Below are positions 45,206 to 55,889 of a DNA stretch of 64,000 nucleotides, one piece after another. The translations under genes were made by a program, and so were the position numbers. The notes beneath the pieces were generated by a model, which did no database searches, was not told the origin of the DNA, and saw only the letters and a list, made by a program, of their open reading frames with translations. Where the stretch lies: contig JAAKBF010000059.1 in assembly GCA_012656075.1 (NCBI GenBank), positions 150,494 to 214,493 on the forward strand. Direction: 5' to 3'. The stretch is from Phytophthora hibernalis (lineage: Eukaryota > Oomycota > Peronosporomycetes > Peronosporales > Peronosporaceae). Each line of letters begins with the position of its first letter. The first letter of the stretch is position 1.

Positions 45206-46833
45206 TCCTGCATCAGGACCTCGTGGTAGGCTTCCAGCAAGCTTTGTGGATAAACCAGCCTGGTTTCCAGGTTAGGTCTTTGCACGTATCGAGAAAGTGT
45301 TCAACATGATCCTTCGCCTTGCGACCGCCGTGCTCAAATTGTACTCCAGCATTCCTGGCGTAGCCATTGAGCCGGTTCAGATAGTCGCAAACATGCTCCC
45401 TCTCTTCACGCCTCGCCGAGTAGTACTGTGCTTTCGCCGATTGATTAAATCGGGAACAGTAGCACTTGATGAACGCATCACTCAACAATTTCCACGTTCG
45501 TCACGTCTTCCGCGGGAGTTGTCGGTACCAATGCAGGGCGCCATCTTGGAGACTCAGCTCAAACGTCATACACCATTCATTCGGTGGCGTGTGCGTTCCT
45601 TTCATCTCGTATATGAAAGCTCGGAGCCATTGCATTGACTTCTCGCTCTTGTCTCGGAGGCCGAGATAGGGTTTGATGTTGCCCAACGGGAGGTGCGTGG
45701 TGATTTCAAGCCTCGGTGTGGAACTCTCGTTCTCCATCGAGCTGAGCTCTCGGATTTGGCGTGCCCATTCTCCAGTCACGTCACCCCCTTGGCCTTCCAC
45801 GTCGAACGAGTCGTCGCCCGAGGAATCATCGTGCGCATCGAAGCGTCGGTTCGACGTCCGACCTATAATTCGGCCTGCCGTCGGAGAGGTCCGTGTACTC
45901 TCAAAACTTTTCGTCAGCCGCTCGGTACGGTCCGCTGACCGAGGCGGTACCATGTGCGAATCTTGAAATGCGCCGAGAACACACCCGTCTCGACCAGCCT
46001 CTCGGGCTGACGCCGGGGAGTTGTCGGTAGCGGGATTCTGGATGGACCCAGCTCCTCAGTCGTGCGTGGGTGGTTCGTCAGACGGTTGGAACCCAGCTCA
46101 GGCACACCGAAAACCGTCCGGAGCTTCTGCTTCCACTTGCGCAATGAAAGCGCGGCTTTTTCGATCGCCCAACCTTGAAGATCGGCCTCGGTGGGCAGCG
46201 CTTGAGGCTCGCAACCCATAGCGTGGAACAGTTGATCTGTGTCCTCTGCCACCTGCTGGATGCTCCACGATCCCACTGGGACGACCAATTCGAGGGTTTC
46301 ATCCACACAGCTTGTCGAATTGATTTTGGCGCAAAGGCCCACATCCACTTGCTCTTCGTCATCATCACCTCCATGCATCTTCCCAAATACTTGTTGGCAG
46401 TCGGAGTGTCCCCATTAACTGGAGGCCGACTGCCGGTCGACCGAGAACTCGCGTCCTCGGTCATGGTCAGCGTTCTAAGATCGCCGAGTCCATCTTCGTT
46501 GTCTTCGTGAGCTGGTTCGGGACCAGCCACTTCATCCAACTCCTCAGTGAGGTTTCGCGCGAGCGACCTCACCCCTCCGCTACGTCATGCTGAGACGGTA
46601 GCGGCTTCCGAAACCTCGGACATCGCTGTCGCTTCTTCCAGGTATTCATCTTCGTCATCTTCTTTGGCTTCAGAGTAGTCCATCCGCTCGTCGAACCTGT
46701 CCGAACGCTCGTTGATCGACTCCAAAGTACTTGTAGTCGCGAGTGTTAGACCGGTACGCACCGAGTCCTCGGTGCGCCCTCCGCTCGACTTCATCGGCGT
46801 TTCTGGTACCGCTGACTTCACTCCTCTCGCCAT
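45206..46833 (-). pseudogene. Gag next to LTR C
   Basis: Starts MARGVKSAVPETPMKSSGGR at 46833, 110 bases after the primer site. An acidic part follows, then TANKYLGRCMEVMMTKSKWM (compare ANRVLARLVEEM in E1), LPTEADLQGWAIEKAALSLR, a disordered acidic stretch, and the capsid-like region THLPLGNIKPYLGLRDKSEK, MTFELSLQDGALHWYRQLPR, FNQSAKAQYYSARREEREHV and DHVEHFLDTCKDLTWKPGW. At least three frameshifts. It ends in the capsid region against the foreign integrase tail, so protease to integrase is missing on this side. Confidence 0.8.
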
Positions 46834-46923
46834 CTTCACGCTTCTTCTTCTCTTGTCTTCTCTCAAATGCTCGTTAGAGTAAGAACCTATATACAACCAA
46901 GACACACAGAAAGTCACTCCCAA

Positions 46924-46942
46924 TCCCGGGTCGCGGCACCAG
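46924..46942 (-). other. Primer binding site (LTR C element)
   Basis: On the minus strand TGGTGCCGCGACCCGGGAT lies one base from the LTR end (CTACACGACA, then A or AC before TGG). This is the least altered of the three copies in the window and sets the family consensus. Confidence 0.8.
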
Positions 46943-46943
46943 T

Positions 46944-47825
46944 TGTCGTGTAGGATCACGCAGAAATTCTCACTACCAAATGGTATGAGTCCCACCAACA
47001 ACACTCGCCTCCTTGTCAGGTCAACGAGCGTTGGGTCAAACCTGAAGACCAGGAACGATCCCTTACACCGGGTTGGACGTGAACCCTCTGTACACCTAGG
47101 TTGTATTAGGCCAACCAATAACCTGCACCACTAGCCACGAGCGTGGGCTAGTATGCAATATTGCGCTTTCGCGCGAACCCCGAGTCCCTCAGAAGGAAGG
47201 GTACCGACTGTCGAGCCTAATACGGGTTTGACAAGGTAAAACATCGGCGGGTAGTAAAATATGTATGGAACACTCGGTTTCACTTTAATATATGCGAACG
47301 ACGCTTCTGGTCGCTCCCAACACTCGGCCACTGTAATCTCTTGGAGTGACCAGCAACAAACCGTCGGTTCAATGTACCTTGGGCTTGCTGACAGGCATCC
47401 CACAAGCCGAGCGTATCCAGACCCTAAGATAAGCTAGCTAGACTTACCGAAGACGGACTTGACCCTTGGTGACTTGGGGGAAGACTGCTGATTATTTCTG
47501 TTGATATATGCCTCTGAGAGCCTCTGTAGTCAATCCGATAGCTAGTCCTTTATCTAAATACAAATATCCAGTGTGAACCGATCCCCGTATGTGATCCTGT
47601 ATCCGGCTCTATAAGACCGAGGGTACGAAACTGAAATGGGCACAAACGAGGGTTCGTACTCTCGGCCGGGAATTTATTATACCCGACCGAGGCCTCGGTT
47701 ACTAAACTATCGTGGTCACTGTGGCCCGGGGAATGTAATCCGCCAATCAGGGCACGCCGGTCACTTTCCTTCAGCAAGGGCAACCTTGCTGGCTGGCGAC
47801 CGAGCGCTCAAAACCCAACGCCACA
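46944..47825 (-). repeat. LTR C (5' LTR)
   Basis: 882 bp, TGTGGCGTTGGG...CTACACGACA on the minus strand, followed by the primer site and gag, so it is a 5' LTR. The outer flank on the plus strand is CAGCACTATT. It interrupts a LINE: RNase H coding sequence begins immediately at 47826. Together with LTR B it forms the LTR pair I propose for one element. Confidence 0.9.
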
Positions 47826-48574
47826 CAGCACTATTCACCTGCGTTTAAGGGCAGAGGGAAATAGCGCAATCATAGAAGCTGCGGCCACTACGATTCACAG
47901 AGCACTGAGGGACAGCTCGCAGAGTGGACCAAAGTACTCCCGAAATCGGCGGCCACAATTTTCATCCTGCTCTATGGAGGCAGGACAACCGGTACGAAGG
48001 AAGCAGGGAAGCGGGGCAATCGTACTGCGGGTTGGCGAGAATGGACAGCCACGCCATGCTGGCTGAGTCACATGTCGTATGCAGGCGCAAAGATGACGAA
48101 TTAAACAGCGGCGTATCTCGGGCTTCTCACAGGACTAATGGAGCGCAGCAAGAAGAGATACAGCCCACTACACGTCATCGATGACAATGACACACTGATG
48201 AAACAGCACCGACGTCGGAAGCCGCCGAAGGCGCACATCCTAAACCGCAGTACTGGCGGTGCAGACGTCTGACAGGAGGTGTAGAGATCCAGATTTGGCA
48301 CCACCACCAGCGTAATCACAACAGAATGATGAATGAACTAACCATCAGAGCAATAGCGAGAGGAAGCAGCACCCAAGTGACGGTCGAAGCGCACCCGGCA
48401 CTAGAGCGACAATGGAGAGCGGTGACAAGGCATATGGCCTATGATATGGGTCCATGGATGGAAGCTATGGAAGACACAACACGAGCGGATGTTGTGGCCG
48501 CCAGCCAATACTGCCGCCGGCATGCAACAGGGAGGCGCAAGTCTGGACCGGGATACACTTATTCGTCGGCATAA
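47826..48574 (+). pseudogene. LINE C-terminal RNase H
   Basis: The plus strand starts TIHLRLRAEGNSAIIEAAAT at the LTR edge, then AAYLGLLTGLMERSKKRYSP, LHVIDDNDTLMKQHRRRKPP then KAHIL, and HHHQRNHNRMMNELTIRAIA, ending with a stop at 48574. These are the E, D and final catalytic regions of an RNase H fused to the LINE ORF2 C-terminus (VIDDND replaces the usual V.GDS). Stops occur near 48.11 and 48.25 kb. The LINE 3' end and AT-rich tail probably lie just beyond. Confidence 0.7.
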
Positions 48575-49435
48575 GGAAGACGATTAGGACGGACATAGGA
48601 AGTCGTTATTTTGCTAAGTGACCTCAATGTACCTCACTGAAAACTAAAACTGTCTAAATTGAATAATAACAAATGTATTGATAACGGGTTCAAATTGTAT
48701 GTTGTTTACAGAAAGCAAGATATTTATTTCTTCGCACGGGGGCGATTCGCGCCCGTAAACGGTTTTTAAGTGTTAAAACCGGTACATATTCCAGATTCGC
48801 ATGTCACACCATAGAGTTTCTTAAGAGATGTTCTAGATTAATTTTTAGAAGTTTCCTTTTTAATTTTTAAAAGCGGGCCTGTACTGGGGCCACCTAGACT
48901 TAATAAAAGATATATTCAATGTGCAGATCTGTGCGGCTCAAAACGCAAACCTTTACAACATAATATCAGGTTTCTTTTGATTTGCTCACAACTCTTTCGC
49001 CCTTTTAGCTAGGAATAGTCGCCGTTTCGACTTGTTTGTTTAGATATCCTACGATTTGCAAAATTTAGATTGGTTATCAGTTTGAAGAGGGTAATCGGTT
49101 TTAAATGACTTCTTGTAAACATGTAGAGCTACATATACAGATATCAAGTTTCTGAATGAAGGGCACGACAGTATCTGTCGAACCGTACAGAGAACCCTGG
49201 ACAACTTAGTACCTCTGTTGTCTAATATCCTGGTGTACTTAATCATATAACCATCCACCGGCTCGGTAGTCAGGCTTAACTATGGGGCTTCATTAACCCT
49301 TTTGTTTTAATACTTGTCAAACTTGAAACTTAACGCTCGATGGGGATTTTTCAATACATTTGTCAATGAAAAGTATACACTATCATACTTGTCAGGGCCA
49401 AATATTACATAAGCTTACTAAAAAGCTTCGAGTCG
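48575..49435. other. AT-rich region without genes
   Basis: Clearly AT-richer than the retroelement sequence on its left. It may hold the LINE 3' untranslated end. No motif seen. Confidence 0.5.
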
Positions 49436-49636
49436 ATGTCTGCGCCCACGCCGCTTCCTGCTCCTCACGTTGCTGTTTCCGCAGCCGCACCTGCAGCGTA
49501 CGAAGGCCTGACAAAACCTTCGTTTCCACATCGGGGTGTACATCGTGCCAACAGGACATCATCCACCGTTTTGCTGTATACTTCCTGGAAGTACCGGTAC
49601 CGGTATATTGGTGGGGTTCTAATATCTAATACTTGA
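49436..49636 (+). CDS. Small hypothetical ORF
   Basis: A 66-codon frame, MSAPTPLPAPHVAVSAAAPA then AYEGLTKP, ending RYIGGVLISNT. An Ala/Pro-rich start after an ATG is plausible for a first exon, but the second half overlaps a GTACCGGTACCGGTA simple repeat and no similarity is apparent. It may well be chance. Confidence 0.15.
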   Translation: MSAPTPLPAPHVAVSAAAPAAYEGLTKPSFPHRGVHRANRTSSTVLLYTSWKYRYRYIGGVLISNT

Positions 49637-50795
49637 AGCATATCAACGGGTATGACTACCAGCACCCGCCTCCTCACGTTCAACTCGTGCTGGAGCCGCC
49701 GATGCCGAACTGCCGCTTAAACGCCGATATGATTCCAGCGTCGGGCGGTTGCAAACGAGAGATGTAGTTGGGCGGTAGTTAAATGACAATTACGGCTTGA
49801 GCTGCAGGTTTCCCAGGACAATGTTGCGTAGGAGGGCAATATTGCACCGTTGTTGATGCATGTCAAGCTAGCGCAGCCACTCCTGAAACAACGCACCAGT
49901 CATCCACGCCTTCTTATAAACCCAGAGATCAACACCGGTCTTGTGGTTGTGGTGCTCCCTCTACTACCTAATTAGAGGATTGGGCTGGTAGCACCCAGGT
50001 CAGGCAAACGTCGGCAAAAAAGATTGAAATTAAGGAGAAGCAAAAAGGAGGTGGGGAGGCGCCACGAGTAGCGGCGAATGCAGTTTGCGCGGGCATCTTG
50101 GGCTGGTCTTTACGGAAGAGTAGTAAAAACATGACCGCGAGGAAGACTTGCGAACAACGCGCGCAGTTCGCTGGGCGTGGCGGGATCGGCTCCCGCAGGA
50201 CGGAAGTGCTTAGTCAACGGTGAGCGACCGGCATCCATTGTAGTCCGAAATTTGCGCGCCAAGAAGAAAACGCACGCCGCCATTTGACCCTCCCCACATT
50301 CACGGGCAACTTGCCCCATGTGGTACAAAACGACTAATGCAGACTCTCTCTTGTCATATTATTATTGTTTGGGTGGGTCTAGTTCTTTCTGGAAAATGAA
50401 CGATCCTTCTTTTGAAAGCAGGAACATTGCCATCCCCGTTTTCACATGGAACAGACCCAAGAAAACCATCGCTTTACGAAGTACTAACCACTGCGGGCAC
50501 GCGGGTAAAAGAGACCACGTTCCATCACATGTGGTCGGCATGCAAACGGTTGCTGCGTGCCAGCCCGCGCATACCTCAATCGTCCTCGTTTTTGGAGAGC
50601 TTTGCTCCTCTCGAGACTCTTCACTTTCAGTGCCATGACACCCGTCCTAGAAATAATGCAATCATTGGGTATCACTTTCGGTAACAGCAATGCGATCCTC
50701 ACTTGCCTTCTATTCATGCAGATCACTTTACGTCAATCAAACCTTTTATTATTATTATTATTGTTTGTTGAGGGGGTTTATTCTGTCTCTCTTAA
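49637..50795. other. No recognisable gene; ATT microsatellite
   Basis: Short overlapping frames on both strands (for example 50110-50328 minus, 50412-50684 plus) show no motif. A run of six ATT units lies at about 50745-50762. The piggyBac element begins just to the right. Confidence 0.4.
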
Positions 50796-50834
50796 CCCCT
50801 AAGTTCCCGGAAAAAAGCAGGGGTATATTTTGTT

Positions 50835-50862
50835 TATGTTGGAGGTAGAACATAAGAATATA
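50835..50862 (+). repeat. piggyBac inverted repeat, left
   Basis: TATGTTGGAGGTAGAACATA and the following AGAATATA match the reverse complement of 54718-54745. The first 20 bases are themselves nearly palindromic (TATGTTGGA...AACATA). Confidence 0.75.
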
Positions 50863-51176
50863 TAGGAATTTCTATTGACTGGATTTTCGCACACCTATGT
50901 GAATTGGATAGTGCAGGGTTGCAAATGGCAATAAAAACTGCATATCCAACATTAACGATCTTAAGTTGGCCGACGAATCGGCTTCCTTGCCACTTATGAT
51001 GATAATTCGACATACTAAATGTACTGTTTATCGGATAGTCCCATTTTTAAATGTTGCACACGTCCATCAGTGCTGACTCCATCTACTTTGACCAGTAAAC
51101 AGAAAGAAAGACAAAGTCTGAATCGATTGCAACGCATAACACTTGATTCCTAAGTGTAAAAGAACGTACGTGCAGT

Positions 51177-54100
51177 CTACGCTTCGTCGTCACACATTCC
51201 TTGATCAGCTTCTTCGCTGCCATCTCCGACACCTCCATCCGAAGCAGCGCGGCGCCGACGCTTCTTTCCTGGATGAGAGGACGACCGACGGTTGCGAGTT
51301 TTGTGTTCTTGCGCCAGGTTGCGCGGAATAGCGTTGCCGTTGCTCCAATCATCGTGCCAAATGTGATAGCAGGTTTTACGCCGCCCGTCACGGACTACAT
51401 TGTAAAGGTATTTACTATTCAAACCACCAGCCATCAACGTTAGAAAGACAATTGGGATATATCGAAGTAGGAGCACGTACCGTCGATTTCCGGTGGAACA
51501 CTCCGGGCAGAAGTACTTGGTGTACTTCCTCGGTTTCGATTTGTACGCTGCACATACCTTGAAAGAGCGGTGGCGTCGCTTTACACCCTGCTCACTGTTC
51601 ACTGTGTCGGGGTTCTCTTCGCGGCGGTGGCCATAATCCGTTCCTGGCGACTCAGGCGCAGCAGTCACCTCGCTGGATTCTCCTCGAGCTGGTGATGCAG
51701 CCATCCTATCCTGGGCACGCGTTGCGCTCTGTTCAAGCAACGTAGACAACACAATGGGTTATGTTGATCGAACGATCATAGAGGGACAGCTTATGTTGAG
51801 CATAATAACATAACAGTTACCTCAATAGCCGCGTAAGCCTCAGGAGAATTAATCGCGAGAAGCTGCTCCATCAATGTCTCAAAGAAGGCTACGTGCTTCG
51901 ATTGGCGCTTGTTGTTCACTTTCCGATGATAACGGAACACTATAACCATGTCGAGAAGTCCGAGGAACAGAGTCTTGTAGTATTTGCGCGTCTTGTAGCA
52001 CAGTTGGACGCTATATCGCTGCATCCGGAGTTGGTCGTGGACGTTCACACCTCCCATCCAGCGATCGTAATTGCGGACCAACTCCGGTGCAGGGACGCTC
52101 TCCATTTCGCCATGAACCCGACGCACTAGAATAGGAGTACGCACACGATCACAATTAGCAATAAATAATACACTTCACACCACGGATGATCTACTCACTG
52201 ACTGTGCCGGTCTGGCGACTTCCACCCGTGGTCAACAAGTGGACTGGATTCCGGTCCATCCACATTGCAGCAGTAATTTGAGGAAACTTCTTGTTCTGTG
52301 CGAGATTGATCGTGCCTTGCGGGGTACCAAATACTTTCGCTTGTTCACAGTCTTCACCTCCTATTTCCTTCGTGTAACCTGAGCGATCCGTCTGAATAGT
52401 GCCAGTCAAGTACATGCGACGGTGTAGCAATTCCAAACCTAGCTTGACCGACTTTTAAAAGCGGTCAGTGACCACCAAACGCCAATGCGATTTAGTTGAC
52501 GGGGGACACAACGCGTTCATGTTTCTGAGTACCGCTGCCTCTCCAGTGTTGTTGTATTTCGGCACAGGCGCTTGCAGGTGTTTCTTAGTACCGCAGTAAA
52601 AATTAATCCTAAATAGCAAGAACGCGATATGTTGTGTTATGTTGGATATAATTGCAACAATGACCAACGTATGTTGACAGATAGCCAACATGAGCACTTT
52701 GGCCAAAAAACAGCTGCAGCAAGGCTGCAGGCTTCCGGCGCGTTCTGACAAACCTCAAACAATACGCAGTCTTGGCGCAGGTGGCGACGAACACCTTTGT
52801 GCCCCACTTGTGGGGCTTGTCCTTGTTGAACTGTCGTGTTCGGATGTAGTGAGAACGTGATGGCAGTGTAGCTTCATCAAAGCTGATCACCGGAGGTGCG
52901 CGATACCCTCGGGCAAAGGTACGTTGAAGCACATCAACTACGGTTCGAATTTTCCAGGCCCGATCAACTTTGGCTTGTGGTGACTTGTTGTTGGAGAAAT
53001 GCAGATACCCCATGATATGGAACAACCGGTTCTTGGACATGAACAGATTGAATCGATTCGTAGGAGCGCTCCGATTTGCTTGGTAGACCAGTGGGCTGCA
53101 ATACTCTTTCGAATTGGCATCAGCATACGCGCAGTTAGCAGCGCAACAACTCGTAGCACATCCCAGGGCTCGATGTCAGCGACAGCAGCAAGACGGCTAC
53201 GGATGTCTCCCAGATCTTCCACGTCATTACCGTTCCGCCGTTGCTGCGATATGATTGCCCTCACTCGTAGGGAATCGATTGCGTGTGATAGCGATTATTC
53301 TCCGCGGCAATTTGGGTCTCACTTTAAGAGGCATAAAGTAGAACAGGAGAGCCAATGGATCATCAGCTACAGACATGACGCTGTCGCTCGGACCGTACGG
53401 GCCATCGTACTAGTTAGCATAGGTTGGGTCGGAGCTCAACTTCTCTGGGTCTGAAAAACAATACATCTCTGTTAGATTATGTTCACCTTATGTTGGATAT
53501 GAGGAATGCAAGAAATTGTTTATGTTGGCTTTTGACAACATAAACGTACCATATTCCCAACCATGCGTTTTCACCATCGAAATCGCCTTCTGACGAGCAA
53601 ACTGACTCGGGCAACTCCACCTCCTCCTCATCCGAGTCTTCATCTGTGAGATCTCCAATATCCCAATCCTCCTCCCACTCGTCATCATCAAAATCTTCCT
53701 CGTCTTCGTGCTCATCCTGCAGGAATAAGTCTTCGTCAGAGGTCAGGCCCGTACATTTCTTAGCGCCAGCGTCCATCAAGTTCGCGTCTCCATTCACGAC
53801 GCATACCAAAGGACCCCGTCGTTCAGCGGCAGGCCCGTTATCTACCCATCTGCCGTCGTCTTCTGAGTCGCTGTCACCCTCGCTCTGACTGTCGGTCTGC
53901 AGCACACTTCGGCAACGATTCCGAGAACGTTCGGAGTCCGTTCGCGGTTTCTTGCCGGTTGCACGTGAGGCCGACCGCGAAGCTTCTTGCTGTCCGGAGC
54001 GCACTTCCACGGGCGTTATCGCCTCGACTTCTGCTAAAGAGGTGACCATGTCCACAACCACGGTCTCAACAGCCGTCGGTGGATCTCCTGGCGGAGCCTG

Positions 54101-54558
54101 TGGATCGTGCGGTGGCGGCAGCGGGGTCTTCCTTTTCGTCTTGCCCACTGGCGCCGTCTTCTTCTGTTTTGCTGCCGTTGGCTTCGCTGTCTGCTTCTTT
54201 TCCTTCGCCGTCGTCTCCTTCCCCTCCGCCAACATTTCATCCGCCGGCACCGTCTCCTTCGCCTCTGCTGCGTGTATTTCCGTGGTAGTCGCCTGCTCCG
54301 TGTCCTTGGCCACCTCGTTCTGCATGTTTACCACCCTCGTCTCTTTTGCTGCTGCTTTCTTCTGCTTCCGTCCATCGCGATGCCGGTCTTGTAGTCTGCT
54401 CGCCGAAGGCGTCGCTCGTGGCGTACGCTGAACATCGCTTCGAGGCACTGACGACGCTCTTGCTCGGTCAGTTGGCGCTGCGGAGTCTTTCCCGCCGGCG
54501 CGACCATTTTCCTCCTTGGCGGCGTTTTGAGAATGAGGAGCTGACGGCTGTGAACCAC
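51177..54558 (-). pseudogene. piggyBac-like transposase (DDE_Tnp_1_7) with five introns
   Basis: Exons, minus strand: start region near 54.5 kb to 53550, 53450-52754, 52608-52199, 52125-51821, 51728-51481, 51414-51177. All introns are GT-AG, 66-145 bp. Exon 1 is a Lys/Ala-rich then acidic disordered region. Later exons hold ADDPLALLFYFMP, FMSKNRLFHIMGYLHFSNNK, VISFDEATLPSRSHY (first catalytic Asp), GTKVFVATCAKTAYCL, HWRLVVTDRF (second Asp), MWMDRNPVHLLTTGG (third), RNYDRWMGGVNVHDQLRMQR and a Cys-rich tail (KVCAAY; YFCPEC; CYHIWHDDW). Stops at 53410-53412 (TAG) and 52455-52457 (TAA, right after the second Asp), with frameshifts near 53.57, 53.3 and 53.05 kb, make it inactive. It would cut and paste DNA at TTAA sites. 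Confidence 0.9.
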
Positions 54559-54717
54559 CCGCGGTGGTGGGTGAGCCGTCCCCTTCTTTTCACGTGCTGC
54601 TGATCCCCTACTGTCAGAAACCTAAGCCTGTGCATGTGACGGTTTTGCACACAAAAGTATATCTTGATTTTATTATAGTGATACATGGACAAATACCCTT
54701 ACAAACTCCAAGTATAA

Positions 54718-54745
54718 TATACTCTTATGTTGGACCTCCAACATA
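54718..54745 (-). repeat. piggyBac inverted repeat, right
   Basis: On the plus strand the core is TATGTTGGACCTCCAACATA, a perfect palindrome. In reverse complement the full 28 bases align with 50835-50862 with about three mismatches. Confidence 0.75.
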
Positions 54746-54777
54746 GTAGAGACGCTGCGAAAAAGCTGAACTAAGGG

Positions 54778-55449
54778 AAATGACAAGTTGAGGGCCGTCG
54801 ACAGGATGGTCTATTCACTTGGCCATAAGTATGGACCGAGTTTAGAGAGGAAACAACATTTTACAGGTTTATAAAGCTGACGAGCTTAGCCTTTTTAGAC
54901 CAAATAGTGCTTTCAGCCAGTAATAATGCGTTAGTAGCTCGACGACAAAGTTATGGTCCGAAATTAGACGTTTATCAGTTGTGGGCCGCATTTTATCTTG
55001 ATTTTATTAACGGACTGACAGATGACATGGACTCAAAATGCACATCGTATCGGGGGTAGGCTTCCTACGAAACTACATAAATTTGAATTTGCATTTATAT
55101 ACACAGTTTATGTTTTTAAAAGGCATTTCCAACGACTGCTCAGTCGCTTCTCCCCCGTGAGAGTTTAACCCTTCTACTACGAGATTACGGATAATCCGGA
55201 ACCTAATTTATAGAGGTGAAAATATTCAGCTATCTCAGCACCAGATCTGCGGCGGTCCAAATCCGCATTTAGAAATTTGTATGTGATAAATTTTAACAGA
55301 TCGACTGTAATGTCTGTATCCCGTGCGACATGAGATAATCAGGAAGCGGGTAGGTTAAGGATATTAAAATCCAGAGCACACGCGGGCTTTTGTGAGCCTT
55401 TCATTTCGAGATCTGCGCCAGAGGAGAGACAATCACTCCTGACTTTGCG
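54778..55449. other. AT-rich region without genes
   Basis: AT-rich, many stops in all frames, no motif seen. Probably host intergenic DNA flanking the transposon. Confidence 0.5.
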
Positions 55450-55889
55450 ATGTTCGCCTACGAGAAGTCCTTTCAACAGATTTGGCGCGAATTGACCAAG
55501 AAAGGCTGGACCTACCGAAAGTCGACCGGCCTAAGCAACGACCAGCGCTGCCTACCCTTGCCAAGCCACGAGCCGCGGCAAAAGCCTCCTCTTCGGACCA
55601 ACAGCCTGTTGCTGTAGGAACCATCGCTGTGCCTGCCAAGAAGAAGACGCCGAGGAAACCACGTGCCGCAAGCAAGGCGCTGACACTAACCAAGGTTCGG
55701 GGGCGAGAGGTAAGCAGCGAGCGTCACCACAACTTCAAAGCGACGTCGAAACGGTGCATCCTCCAGTTTGCATATTCGTGCCATTTACATACACTGACGT
55801 TTTGTTATTACGGATGATACAGTTGCACCTGGGCCGAATGCTACTGCACACATTCCGGATGCTGAAGAAGATCGTGTCACGGATTCTCC
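55450..55889 (+). pseudogene. Truncated gene with GW-motif start and basic tail
   Basis: MFAYEKSFQQIWRELTKKGW then TYRKSTGLSNDQR, followed after a frame change by AKPRAAAKASSSDQQPVAV and PAKKKTPRKPRAASKAL (basic, AT-hook-like). A possible intron is GTAAGC (about 55711) to GATACAG (about 55820), then VAPGPNATAHIPDAEEDRVT up to the LTR D edge at 55889. The short W..L....GW region reminds me of the N-terminal part of some oomycete transposase-like proteins, but I cannot name it. LTR D cuts it off. Confidence 0.4.

Larger units (their letters stand above)
50796..54777 (-). mobile_element. piggyBac-like DNA transposon
   Basis: Left end TTAA then CCCCTAAGTTCC; right end, read inward on the minus strand, CCCTTAGTTC. 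This CCC...GGG arrangement next to TTAA is typical of piggyBac. Subterminal inverted repeats (50835-50862 and 54718-54745) match at about 25 of 28 positions. A multi-exon transposase pseudogene fills the inside. The right flank reads AAAT rather than TTAA, so one target copy appears mutated or the boundary is off by a few bases. Length is about 3.98 kb. It is the only element in the window with introns in a sense-strand transposase. Confidence 0.7.
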
